Below, piece after piece: positions 1 through 7,086 of a stretch of 15,170 nt of DNA (position 1 is the stretch's first letter; each line of letters begins with the position of its first letter). A program made the translations under genes and the position numbers. The DNA comes from an uncultured Actinomycetes bacterium (GTDB taxonomy: Bacteria; Actinomycetota; Actinomycetes; Nanopelagicales; Nanopelagicaceae), in assembly GCA_903892335.1 (NCBI GenBank), contig CAITID010000236.1:1-15170 (forward strand), read 5' to 3'. The notes beneath the pieces were generated by a model. The model was given only the letters and a program-made list of their open reading frames with translations, was not told the origin of the DNA and made no database searches.

Positions 1-1
1 G

Positions 2-31
2 CTTGGTGTTAGCGCTCCGGAGAAGATGTAA
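2..31 (+). CDS. argS: Arginyl-tRNA synthetase, extreme C-terminus (5' part outside window)
   Basis: Only the last nine codons and a TAA stop lie in the window. They read LGVSAPEKM, which matches the conserved C-terminal tail of arginyl-tRNA synthetases, where the residues just before the final Met form part of the anticodon-binding domain. argS directly upstream of lysA is the usual actinobacterial order. The stop is six bases before the lysA start, so the two genes are probably co-transcribed. The identification rests on a very short peptide plus gene order. The reading frame itself is open from base 2. Confidence 0.75.
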   Translation, partial: LGVSAPEKM

Positions 32-37
32 TAAATC

Positions 38-1417
38 ATGAGTTATCCAACCTCACTGTTTTCCGCTAACTTAAAATTCGATAATTCACCTGTTGATCTA
101 ACTCAAAATGATTTCAGTGGCGTTTTATCAATCGCTGGCTGTACTGCTACTAGCTTGGTAAAAGAGTTTGGTTCACCATTATTTGTAATTGATCAGGAGG
201 ATTTTTTCCGCCGGACCATTGCTTGGCAAGAGGCACTAAATGAAAGCTTTGGCGGCGGTGTTCTTTACTATGCTGCAAAATCCTTCATCTGTGTTGAAGT
301 AGCAAAGTGGTTAATCGAATTAGATGTTAATTTAGATGTGTGCACCGGCGGTGAGTTAGCTGTGGCATTAGCCGCAAATTTCCCAAGTAATCGCATTGAA
401 TTCCATGGCAATAACAAATCGGTTGCTGAAATCGAGCAGGCAATATCTGCCGGAGTTGGCACAATCGTGCTTGATTCATTTATTGAAATTGAGCGGGTAG
501 CTAAAGCTGCAAAAGCGGCAAACAAAGTTCAAAATGTATATTTAAGAGTTACACCTGGTGTTGAAGCACATACTCATGAATTCATTTCAACTGCGCATGA
601 AGATGTGAAATTTGGTTTCTCAATTTCAAGCGGAGCAGCTCTGAGTGCGGTAGAAAAATGCTTAACCTTTGACTCACTTAATTTAACTGGCATTCACTGT
701 CATATTGGCTCACAAATATTTGAGGTCGAAGGTTTCACTTTGGCTGCCGAGCGTCTGGTTGCCACACTTGCCCAGATCCGAAATAAACATGGCAGAGAGC
801 TGGCGGAATTAAATATTGGCGGTGGCTATGGCATCGCCTACACAACACAGGAGAGTGCAATCTCCCCAGAAACTGTTTTACCAGTGTTAGCAAAGGTAAT
901 AAAAGAGGAGTGTGCAAAATTAAAATTAGCACTACCAAAGATTTCAATTGAGCCAGGTCGAGCAATTGTTGGACCAACTACAACAACTATTTATGAGGTT
1001 GGCACAACAAAAGTTGTAACTCTAGATGATGCAACAACTCGTACTTATGTTTCAGTAGACGGTGGAATGAGCGATAACATTCGACCTGCACTATATGGCG
1101 CCAAGTACTCCGCCTTTTTAGCTAACCGGAAATCAACAGCTAAAAAAGTATTATCTAGAATTGTTGGTAAACATTGTGAAACCGGAGATATTTTGATTTT
1201 TGATATTAACTTGCAATCAGATATCACACCTGGTGATCTTTTGGCTTTTCCAGCAACTGGTGCTTACGGTCGCAGCATGGCTAGCAATTACAACCATATG
1301 CCAAGACCTGCAGTAGTTGCAGTAAAAGATGGCACCGCTAAAACAATCTTGCGCAGAGAAACACAGGCAGATTTGCTCGCTTTAGACGTAATTGAAGCGC
1401 CACGGCAACTCTCATAA
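38..1417 (+). CDS. lysA: Diaminopimelate decarboxylase
   Basis: This 459-residue PLP enzyme removes CO2 from meso-diaminopimelate to give L-lysine, the last step of lysine synthesis, in the cytoplasm. It is a fold-type III alanine racemase-like barrel followed by a beta domain. Visible landmarks are YYAAKSF with the PLP lysine K81, HIGSQ at 222-226, the glycine-rich phosphate loop NIGGGYGIAY at 259-268, EPGR at 305-308, the active-site cysteine C380 in HCETGD, and GAYGRSMASNYN at 408-419. Length is normal for actinobacterial LysA. The ATG is six bases after the argS stop. A GGAG at 19-22 is too far upstream to be a good ribosome site, so coupling to argS translation is likely. It begins the lysA-hom-thrC-thrB block, which splits aspartate-derived carbon between lysine and threonine. 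Confidence 0.96.
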   Translation: MSYPTSLFSANLKFDNSPVDLTQNDFSGVLSIAGCTATSLVKEFGSPLFVIDQEDFFRRTIAWQEALNESFGGGVLYYAAKSFICVEVAKWLIELDVNLDVCTGGELAVALAANFPSNRIEFHGNNKSVAEIEQAISAGVGTIVLDSFIEIERVAKAAKAANKVQNVYLRVTPGVEAHTHEFISTAHEDVKFGFSISSGAALSAVEKCLTFDSLNLTGIHCHIGSQIFEVEGFTLAAERLVATLAQIRNKHGRELAELNIGGGYGIAYTTQESAISPETVLPVLAKVIKEECAKLKLALPKISIEPGRAIVGPTTTTIYEVGTTKVVTLDDATTRTYVSVDGGMSDNIRPALYGAKYSAFLANRKSTAKKVLSRIVGKHCETGDILIFDINLQSDITPGDLLAFPATGAYGRSMASNYNHMPRPAVVAVKDGTAKTILRRETQADLLALDVIEAPRQLS

Positions 1418-1420
1418 GTT

Positions 1421-1429
1421 TGAGATACT
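1421..1429 (+). promoter_or_regulatory. Possible extended -10 element for leaderless hom transcript
   Basis: The bases TGAGATACT form an extended -10-like element (TGn followed by GATACT). Six bases then separate it from the hom ATG at 1436. Transcription would start on or next to the A of the start codon, giving a leaderless mRNA. No Shine-Dalgarno sequence is visible in the 18-base gap, which fits. Leaderless transcripts are common in Actinobacteria. There is no convincing -35 element, so read-through from lysA remains the simpler explanation. Confidence 0.3.
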
Positions 1430-1435
1430 TCTCCC

Positions 1436-2728
1436 ATGATGGCTGGTAAAACTCTCAAGGTAGCGATGCTGGGCTGCGGTGTTGTTGGCTCACAAGTCGC
1501 ACGTTTGTTGATTGAAAATAAAGCCGACCTATCAACTCGTGCTGGCGCCGATTTAGAATTAGTAAAGGTTGCGGTAAGAAATCCGAGTGCAAAAAATTAT
1601 GGAGTGAAAGCTGAGCTATTAACGTCAGACTTAAATTCAATTGTGACTGATCCGCAAGTTGATTTAGTAATTGAGCTACTTGGTGGCATTGAGCCAGCCC
1701 GTGAGTTAATTCTAACTGCTTTGAAAAATGGAAAGTCAGTTATAACTGCAAATAAAGCCTTACTTGCAAAACATGGCGCCGAGCTTTACGCCGCCGCTGA
1801 TAAAGCAAATGTTGATTTATATTATGAAGCTGCCGTAGCGGGCGCAATTCCAATCTTGCGACCATTGCGTGAATCTTTAGTTGGAGATGAAGTTTTAAAG
1901 GTTATGGGAATTGTTAATGGCACCACTAATTACATATTGACAAAGATGGATGAAAATGGCGCCGCATTTGCAGATGCGTTAGCCGAAGCACAAAAACTTG
2001 GCTTTGCTGAGGCTGATCCAAGTGCGGATATTGAAGGCGGGGATGCTGCAGCTAAGGCAGCAATTTTAGCTAGCTTAGCTTTTCATTCTCGAGTAACAGA
2101 TGCTGATGTTTATAAAGAAGGAATTAGTAAAATTACCGCAACTGATGTGAAGGTTGCTAAGGCGATGGATTTAGTAATTAAATTACTAGCAATTTCTGAT
2201 GTAACAAAAGATGGCGCAATTGCGGTTCGAGTACATCCAGCATTGATCTCTCGAAATCACCCACTGGCCTCGGTGCGCGAGTCATTTAACGCAGTCTTTG
2301 TTGAGTCAGTATCAGCCGGTCAAATGATGTTTTATGGAAGAGGCGCCGGTGGTGCGCCAACTGCATCTGCAATTTTAGGAGATTTAGTTGCAGTTGCTAG
2401 GCACAGAGTTTCTGGCGGACTTGGACCACGCGAGAGTGATTATGCAGAGCGAAAGATTGCAAAAATTGGCGACACTAAGACACGTTATTTAATCAGGTTA
2501 AATGTTGCGGATAAGCCTGGCGTTCTTGAATCAGTTGCGCATGTTTTTGCATCCCATCAAGTATCTATTCAAACTGTTAGACAATCAGGTGCCGGCGATA
2601 AAGCAGAGTTAATCGTTATGACACATATTTCAAGTGAGTCAGCTTTGAGTCAGACTGTTAATGATTTAGCTAAGTTAGATTCAGTAACTGATGTTGCCAG
2701 TGTGCTTCGTGTTGAAGGTGAGATTTAA
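1436..2728 (+). CDS. hom: Homoserine dehydrogenase
   Basis: This 430-residue NAD(P)H-dependent oxidoreductase reduces aspartate semialdehyde to homoserine, the branch point toward threonine and methionine. The N-terminal Rossmann fold carries GCGVVG at 13-18. The catalytic region has NK at 106-107, VNGTTNYIL at 160-168, and a full match to the homoserine dehydrogenase signature at 185-207, ending in the catalytic D203 and K207. An ACT domain at about 353-430 (LNVADKPGVLESVAHVF) is the usual site of threonine feedback inhibition. Feedback control is family knowledge and is not shown here. Two ATGs lie in tandem (1436 and 1439). I keep the first, but the second would cost one residue only. No aspartokinase is fused to it. 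Confidence 0.96.
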   Translation: MMAGKTLKVAMLGCGVVGSQVARLLIENKADLSTRAGADLELVKVAVRNPSAKNYGVKAELLTSDLNSIVTDPQVDLVIELLGGIEPARELILTALKNGKSVITANKALLAKHGAELYAAADKANVDLYYEAAVAGAIPILRPLRESLVGDEVLKVMGIVNGTTNYILTKMDENGAAFADALAEAQKLGFAEADPSADIEGGDAAAKAAILASLAFHSRVTDADVYKEGISKITATDVKVAKAMDLVIKLLAISDVTKDGAIAVRVHPALISRNHPLASVRESFNAVFVESVSAGQMMFYGRGAGGAPTASAILGDLVAVARHRVSGGLGPRESDYAERKIAKIGDTKTRYLIRLNVADKPGVLESVAHVFASHQVSIQTVRQSGAGDKAELIVMTHISSESALSQTVNDLAKLDSVTDVASVLRVEGEI

Positions 2729-2733
2729 AGGAG
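2727..2733 (+). promoter_or_regulatory. Strong Shine-Dalgarno set unusually close to the thrC ATG
   Basis: AAAGGAG is a near-perfect anti-16S match and overlaps the hom stop codon (TAA, 2726-2728). Only one base separates it from the ATG at 2735, against a usual 5-9. No ATG, GTG or TTG lies in frame at the ideal distance. The in-frame codon there is ATC (2741). Either the short spacing is tolerated or the annotated start is not the one used. Confidence 0.6.
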
Positions 2734-2734
2734 A

Positions 2735-3817
2735 ATGGGAATCTTTAAAAGAAAAGCTGGCGCTCATCAATGGCGTGGTGTAATTGAAGAGTATCGCCAT
2801 CGCCTGCCCGTAACACAGGCAACTCCGATAGTTTCATTGCGCGAAGGTGGCACACCACTTGTTTATGCCTGCGTTTTATCAGCGCTATTAAACAATGAGG
2901 TCTGGCTAAAAGTTGAGGGCGCAAATCCAACTGGTTCATTTAAAGATCGCGGAATGACTATGGCTATTTCAAAAGCAGCAGAGGATGGCGCGAAGGCGGT
3001 TATCTGTGCTTCAACTGGAAATACAAGTGCAAGTGCTGCTGCATATGCAACAAAAGCTGGCATGAATCCAGTTGTACTAGTTCCACAAGGCAAAATTGCA
3101 ATGGGTAAATTGGCACAAGCAATTGCACATGGTGCAACATTGTTGCAAGTAAAGGGAAATTTCGATGATTGTTTAACACTGGCTCGCGAGCTTTCAGATA
3201 ATTATCCAGTTGCATTAGTTAATTCTGTAAATCCATATCGAATTGAAGGCCAAAAAACTGGCGCATTCGAGGTAGTTGATTTACTTGGTGATGCCCCAGA
3301 TATTCACGCCTTGCCAGTTGGTAATGCCGGAAATATCACTGCTTACTGGAAAGGCTATGAGGAGTACTACCAAGATGGCCTGGCAAGTAAGAAACCGATC
3401 ATGTGGGGATTTCAAGCAGCAGGGGCTGCTCCGATAGTTAAGAATAAAATTGTTAAAAATCCTGAAACTATTGCCACAGCAATTCGAATTGGAAACCCGG
3501 CATCATGGCAGCAAGCCGTAGCCGCAAAGGTTGCTTCAAAGGGATTGATTGATTCCGTAACGGATAAAGAGATTTTAAGTGCTTATAAATTAGTAGCAGC
3601 TAAAGAGGGAATCTTTGTTGAACCATCTAGTGCAGCTGGTATTGCTGGCTTAATCAAGATGAAATCACTTAAGAAATTGCCAAGTGGCAAAAAGATTGTA
3701 ATCACAGTGACTGGCAATGGCTTAAAGGATCCGCAGTGGGTATTAAACAGTGCACCAAAGCCAATAATCGTGCCAGTTGATCTAAAAAAAGCTGCAAAAA
3801 TAATCGGATTAAAGTAA
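2735..3817 (+). CDS. thrC: Threonine synthase
   Basis: This 360-residue PLP enzyme converts O-phosphohomoserine to threonine and phosphate, the last step of threonine synthesis. PTGSFKDRGM at 65-74 holds the PLP lysine K70. Other landmarks are CASTGNTSASAAAYA at 91-105, the phosphate-binding PVGNAGN at 194-200, EPSSAAGIAG at 296-305 and TGNGLKDP at 326-333. The compact length and the HQWRGVIEEY start of the conserved part are typical of the actinobacterial class. The ten residues before that (MGIFKRKAGA) are an extra, basic tail, and their start is uncertain because the ribosome site sits one base from the ATG. It follows hom by six bases and precedes thrB. Confidence 0.95.
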   Translation: MGIFKRKAGAHQWRGVIEEYRHRLPVTQATPIVSLREGGTPLVYACVLSALLNNEVWLKVEGANPTGSFKDRGMTMAISKAAEDGAKAVICASTGNTSASAAAYATKAGMNPVVLVPQGKIAMGKLAQAIAHGATLLQVKGNFDDCLTLARELSDNYPVALVNSVNPYRIEGQKTGAFEVVDLLGDAPDIHALPVGNAGNITAYWKGYEEYYQDGLASKKPIMWGFQAAGAAPIVKNKIVKNPETIATAIRIGNPASWQQAVAAKVASKGLIDSVTDKEILSAYKLVAAKEGIFVEPSSAAGIAGLIKMKSLKKLPSGKKIVITVTGNGLKDPQWVLNSAPKPIIVPVDLKKAAKIIGLK

Positions 3818-3822
3818 GAACT

Positions 3823-3826
3823 AGGA
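3823..3826 (+). promoter_or_regulatory. Shine-Dalgarno site supporting the thrB start
   Basis: AGGA lies seven bases before the ATG at 3834. This favours that start over the in-frame ATG at 3879, which begins just before the conserved VPATSANIGPGFD motif and would give a family-typical N-terminus. Confidence 0.55.
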
Positions 3827-3833
3827 TAAGCAA

Positions 3834-4757
3834 ATGTCTGCAAAGAAGATAAATTTCGGCGTAACTTTTAAAGCGACAATGTCGCAAATAAGTGTGCCAG
3901 CAACCAGTGCCAATATTGGTCCAGGCTTTGATTGTCTTGGAATCGCCTTGGAATTGCGCGATCGTTACGCTGCTCAAATTTTAGATGATGCCACCTTTGA
4001 TGTTGATGTAAGTGGTGAAGGCGCGGATGAAGTTAAAAAAGATGCAAAGAATTTAGTAATTAGGGCAATGATGGCTGGTTTTGAATTTATGGGAAACAAG
4101 CCAAAGGGCATCGCACTTCGCTCGTTAAATGTAATTCCGCATGGTCGCGGCCTTGGTTCATCGGCTAGTGCAATTGTTGGTGGTTTGGCATTGGCTCGTT
4201 CATTAGTGCTAACTGGTGATGAATACATGAGTGATGAAGATTTGATCACACTTGCAACCCAACTTGAAGGTCACCCAGATAATGTTGCTGCAGCATTTTA
4301 TGGTGGCGCCACAATCGCCTGGAGTGAAAATGGAGTTGGTCAAGCGGTTAATTTAAAGGTAGATCCTAGAATTAAGTCGCTGCTACTTATTCCAGATAAT
4401 CAGGTAGCAACTGCAAAGGCTCGCAAATTAATTCCAGAGAGCATCTCTCACCATGATGCGACCTTAAACTCAACACGAACAGCGTTGTTAGTTCATGCGC
4501 TAGCCCAGCGGCCAGACTTGTTATTTACTGCAACTGCAGATTTACTGCATCAAAGTTATCGGGAAGAGGCGATGCCAAAATCAATCGCCTTAATTAATAA
4601 GTTACGTGGAGCTGGAATTGCAGCAGTTCTCTCTGGCGCAGGACCGGCCGTGATGATTCTCTACTCTGGTGATGAGAGTGAGATCGATCAGATTCCAGCA
4701 CTTGCACCAGGCTTTAATGCAACAAAGCTAGCCATCGCACAAAGTGGAGTTCAATAA
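3834..4757 (+). CDS. thrB: Homoserine kinase
   Basis: This 307-residue GHMP-family kinase uses ATP to phosphorylate homoserine, making the substrate of ThrC. It has PATSANIGPGFD at 22-33, the ATP-binding loop PHGRGLGSSAS at 102-112, EGHPDN at 145-150 and the C-terminal LSGAGPAV motif at 266-273. The start is supported by AGGA seven bases upstream and gives a 15-residue basic lead-in before MSQISVP. If translation began at 3879 instead, the protein would be 292 residues. It ends the amino acid block. After it comes the largest gap in the window and a promoter-like sequence for rho. Confidence 0.95.
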   Translation: MSAKKINFGVTFKATMSQISVPATSANIGPGFDCLGIALELRDRYAAQILDDATFDVDVSGEGADEVKKDAKNLVIRAMMAGFEFMGNKPKGIALRSLNVIPHGRGLGSSASAIVGGLALARSLVLTGDEYMSDEDLITLATQLEGHPDNVAAAFYGGATIAWSENGVGQAVNLKVDPRIKSLLLIPDNQVATAKARKLIPESISHHDATLNSTRTALLVHALAQRPDLLFTATADLLHQSYREEAMPKSIALINKLRGAGIAAVLSGAGPAVMILYSGDESEIDQIPALAPGFNATKLAIAQSGVQ

Positions 4758-4767
4758 ATTCAATAAA
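4750..4767 (+). repeat. Exact 9-base tandem duplication over the thrB stop codon
   Basis: TTCAATAAA occurs twice back to back (4750-4758 and 4759-4767). Since nine bases is three codons, the copy supplies a second in-frame TAA (4764-4766) three codons after the real stop (4755-4757). It is probably a replication-slippage product. Confidence 0.85.
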
Positions 4768-4800
4768 AAGGCCGCAATAATCCAGCCGAATACCCGGATT

Positions 4801-4828
4801 TTGGCGCTCAATACGGCTGTGCTACATT
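4801..4828 (+). promoter_or_regulatory. Probable rho promoter
   Basis: A -35-like TTGGCG (4801-4806) is followed after 16 bases by TACATT (4823-4828). TGC comes directly before it, so it forms an extended -10. Transcription would begin near 4835, leaving a leader of about 128 bases before the rho ATG. The position, at the start of the largest gap in the window, fits a separate transcription unit for rho. It is predicted from sequence only. Confidence 0.45.
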
Positions 4829-4834
4829 TAGCCT

Positions 4835-4962
4835 CGTCGGAAAGTGCGACAAAAAATAAAATCCTTAGAAGTAATTAAAATCAATTTCTATAGGTAAATA
4901 ACATCCCAAACCACAATCCGTTTTCGGAGAGTGGAAATTAAATCAAAGGAAAATAAAAAAGC
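4835..4962 (+). promoter_or_regulatory. Long AT-rich rho leader with a rut-like C-rich patch
   Basis: The stretch between the predicted start of transcription and rho contains no ORF with recognisable content. It begins with a small GTCG/CGAC hairpin (about 4835-4849) followed by an A-rich run. It also holds a G-free, C-rich patch at about 4900-4919 (CATCCCAAACCACAATCC). C-rich, G-poor unstructured RNA is what Rho itself binds, and Rho limiting its own synthesis through its leader is known in other bacteria. A weak ribosome site AAAGGA (4945-4950) lies 12 bases before the ATG. The autoregulation reading is inference. Confidence 0.3.
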
Positions 4963-6597
4963 ATGGCAGTTAAGAAAGCAGCCGCTAGTAAAGGCGCAGT
5001 AGAACTAGTTGATATGGCAATTGCTGATCTGAAGAAGACAGCGGTCCAACTGGGAATTGAAGAAGCTACAACATTAAAGAAAGCAGAGCTGGTCCAAGCC
5101 ATCGGCGATCTGCAGGCCGCAAATCGCGAGGCCGCTAAAAATGAACGAGAGGCTCGTCGGATGGAACGACAGAACAATCGCAACAATCGAAACAACAACA
5201 ATGATAACTCAGCGAACACCGCTAATAATTCAGATGATTTTGATGACAATGATTCAGGTAGCAATCCAAACAATAATTCAGATCGTGGCGATAACAATCG
5301 TCGCTTCTCTCGCGAAGGTGGCCGAGATAATCATCGTGGCCGCGATCGTGGCAACCGTGATCGTAACCGCAATCGTGACCGCGGCTTCCGCGAAGAGCGT
5401 GAAGTTGTTATCTCAGAAGATGATGTATTACTACCAGTAGGTGGATTGCTAGATATTTTAGATAGCTTTGCATTTATTCGCACCGGTGGTTACTTGCCAA
5501 CACCAAATGATGTTTATGTATCACTTCAACAAGTTCGAAAGTACGGCTTGCGTAAAGGTGATGTTATTACTGGATCAGTACGTGAGCCTCGTGAAGGTGA
5601 GCGCCGTGAAAAATTTAATGCCTTAGTTCGCATTGAAACCGTAAATGGAGTTGAGCCAGAAAAGTCTCGCGATCGCGTTGAATTTTCCAAGTTAGTTCCA
5701 CTTTATCCGCAAGAGCGCCTGCGCCTTGAAACTGAGCCAAATGTTTTAACAACTCGAATAATTGACTTGATCTCACCAATTGGTAAGGGTCAACGAGGCT
5801 TGATTGTTTCACCACCAAAAGCTGGTAAGACAATGGTCTTGCAATCTATTGCAAATGCGATTACAACAAATAATCCAGAGTGTCATCTAATGGTTGTTTT
5901 AGTTGATGAGCGCCCAGAAGAAGTTACCGATATGCAACGCTCTGTAAAGGGTGAAGTTATTGCTTCAACATTTGATCGCCCAGCTGATGATCACACCACT
6001 GTTGCAGAGTTAGCAATTGAGCGCGCAAAGCGGTTAGTAGAACTTGGTCATGATGTGGTTGTTCTACTCGACTCAATTACACGCCTTGGTCGTGCATACA
6101 ACATCGCGGCTCCGGCTTCTGGTCGAATTCTTTCCGGTGGTGTTGATTCCGCTGCGCTGTATCCACCTAAGAAGTTCTTTGGTGCTGCGCGTAATATTGA
6201 AAATGGTGGCTCACTAACTATTTTGGCAACAGCTCTAATTGATACTGGTTCAAAGATGGATGAAGTTATCTTTGAAGAGTTCAAAGGAACTGGAAACATG
6301 GAGTTAATCCTGAACCGTAAATTTGCAGACAAGCGAATTTTCCCAGCTGTTGATGTGGTTGCATCCGGAACTCGTAAAGAGGAGATCTTGATGGGCACAG
6401 AAGAGCTAGGAATTGTTTGGCGTTTGCGTCGAGTACTGCACGCACTTGAGCCACAACAAGCACTTGAGTTGTTGCTAGAAAAGATGAAGGGTACAAAATC
6501 CAACGTTGAATTCTTGCTACAGATTCAAAAGACTGTTGCAGGCGGGGATATGCCAACTACTGCAAACTCATCAAATCGAGATAGTGCCGACGCTTAA
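4963..6597 (+). CDS. rho: Transcription termination factor Rho
   Basis: This 544-residue hexameric RNA-dependent ATPase ends transcription at C-rich untranslated RNA. An N-terminal Rho_N/SAP-type helical segment (about 16-55) leads into a low-complexity insert at about 60-147, rich in Asn, Arg, Asp, Gly and Ser. The RNA-binding cold-shock-like domain follows at about 150-240. The ATPase core has Walker A SPPKAGKT (283-290), RPEEVTDMQRSVKGEV (317-332), Walker B VVVLLDSITR (365-374), the Q loop SGGVDSAAL (391-399) and the R loop GAARNIENGGSLT (407-419). The insert makes it longer than E. coli Rho (419). Actinobacterial Rho proteins commonly carry an insert here, usually Arg/Gly-rich, so the Asn-rich makeup reflects or accompanies low GC. 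All ATPase signatures look intact. Confidence 0.97.
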   Translation: MAVKKAAASKGAVELVDMAIADLKKTAVQLGIEEATTLKKAELVQAIGDLQAANREAAKNEREARRMERQNNRNNRNNNNDNSANTANNSDDFDDNDSGSNPNNNSDRGDNNRRFSREGGRDNHRGRDRGNRDRNRNRDRGFREEREVVISEDDVLLPVGGLLDILDSFAFIRTGGYLPTPNDVYVSLQQVRKYGLRKGDVITGSVREPREGERREKFNALVRIETVNGVEPEKSRDRVEFSKLVPLYPQERLRLETEPNVLTTRIIDLISPIGKGQRGLIVSPPKAGKTMVLQSIANAITTNNPECHLMVVLVDERPEEVTDMQRSVKGEVIASTFDRPADDHTTVAELAIERAKRLVELGHDVVVLLDSITRLGRAYNIAAPASGRILSGGVDSAALYPPKKFFGAARNIENGGSLTILATALIDTGSKMDEVIFEEFKGTGNMELILNRKFADKRIFPAVDVVASGTRKEEILMGTEELGIVWRLRRVLHALEPQQALELLLEKMKGTKSNVEFLLQIQKTVAGGDMPTTANSSNRDSADA

Positions 6598-6670
6598 TTA
6601 CTGATTAATCCTTACTTATTTACGATCAGTTTTGCTCAGTACTACCCTTACAAGTTATTCTTTACACCCC

Positions 6671-6743
6671 CCGGTAATCGCCGGATCTACTGGTTCACAG
6701 ATTTAAGTATCTGACCCAGTAATACATCTAGTGAAAATCTAGA
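6671..6743 (+). promoter_or_regulatory. Structured rpmE leader, candidate L31 autoregulatory element
   Basis: Three inverted repeats lie in the 73 bases before the rpmE ribosome site. The first is CCGG/CCGG (6671-6684, loop of six). The second is a two-part hairpin with TACTGG (6688-6693) pairing CCAGTA (6716-6721), and CAGAT (6698-6702) pairing ATCTG (6709-6713). The third is TCTAG (6727-6731) pairing CTAGA (6739-6743), about 16 bases before the start codon. Leader RNAs that bind ribosomal protein L31 have been described for several bacterial groups, including Actinobacteria. I cannot match this one to a consensus by eye. The upstream gap (6598-6670) is pyrimidine-rich and shows only a weak ACTGAT/ATCAGT inverted repeat after the rho stop. 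Confidence 0.45.
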
Positions 6744-6759
6744 AAAGAAAGAAGTAAAA

Positions 6760-6984
6760 ATGAAGGCAGAAATCCACCCAGCATATGTGGAGACCAAAGT
6801 AACTTGTGGTTGCGGTGAAGTATTTACAACCCGTAGCACCAAAGAAACTGGATCGATCTACGTTGAAGTATGTTCCGTATGTCATCCCTTCTACACAGGC
6901 AAGCAAAGAATTCTTGATACCGGCGGTCGCGTAGCTAAATTCCAAGAGCGTTTCGGAAAGAGCGAGAAGCCAGGCACTAAGTAG
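6760..6984 (+). CDS. rpmE: 50S ribosomal protein L31, zinc-binding type
   Basis: This 74-residue large-subunit protein bridges to the small subunit in the ribosome. Four cysteines, C16 and C18 (CGC) and C38 and C41 (CSVC), form the zinc site of the C+ form, so this is the zinc-replete version rather than the zinc-free paralogue made under zinc starvation. HPFYTGKQ at 42-49 is a strong L31 landmark. The ribosome site is a modest GAAAGAAG about six bases upstream. The gene stands alone between its structured leader and a strong terminator, so its level can be set independently of rho and prfA. Confidence 0.97.
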   Translation: MKAEIHPAYVETKVTCGCGEVFTTRSTKETGSIYVEVCSVCHPFYTGKQRILDTGGRVAKFQERFGKSEKPGTK

Positions 6985-6990
6985 TTTTCT

Positions 6991-7038
6991 AAAAGAGAGC
7001 GCACCAGACATCAAATGATGTGGTGCGCTCTCTTTTTT
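6991..7038 (+). terminator. Strong intrinsic terminator after rpmE
   Basis: AAAAGAGAGCGCACCA (6991-7006) pairs perfectly with TGGTGCGCTCTCTTTT (7021-7036). The hairpin is capped by an inner CATC/GATG helix with an AAAT loop and a two-base bulge. The right arm runs straight into a T tract to 7038. The left arm begins with four A's, so the hairpin may also act weakly on the other strand, though no minus-strand gene approaches it. Confidence 0.95.
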
Positions 7039-7086
7039 ATTATTTTAAAAGTAGTAAATACCAAAAATTAAGAAAGGAGCAGCCAA

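Noticed and set aside
4779..4800. AATCC/GGATT inverted repeat after thrB as a terminator
   Set aside because: Only five base pairs around a 12-base loop and no T tract, so not supportable as an intrinsic terminator.
4938..5297. Minus-strand open frame of 119 codons opposite the rho N-terminus
   Set aside because: It is the shadow of the low-complexity Asn/Arg region of rho. Its Ser/Leu/Arg-rich translation has no domain logic and it has no promoter or ribosome site.
6048..6503. Minus-strand open frame of 151 codons opposite the rho ATPase core
   Set aside because: The forward frame is fully conserved Rho with Walker motifs; the reverse reading is a by-product of codon use.
6600..6630. ACTGAT/ATCAGT inverted repeat after rho as a terminator
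   Set aside because: Six weak pairs around a 19-base loop with only a short T run; noted in the rpmE leader entry but not called.
6632..6661. TTGCTC/TATTCT as an rpmE promoter
   Set aside because: Matches are poor (three and four of six bases) and similar pairs occur by chance in AT-rich sequence.
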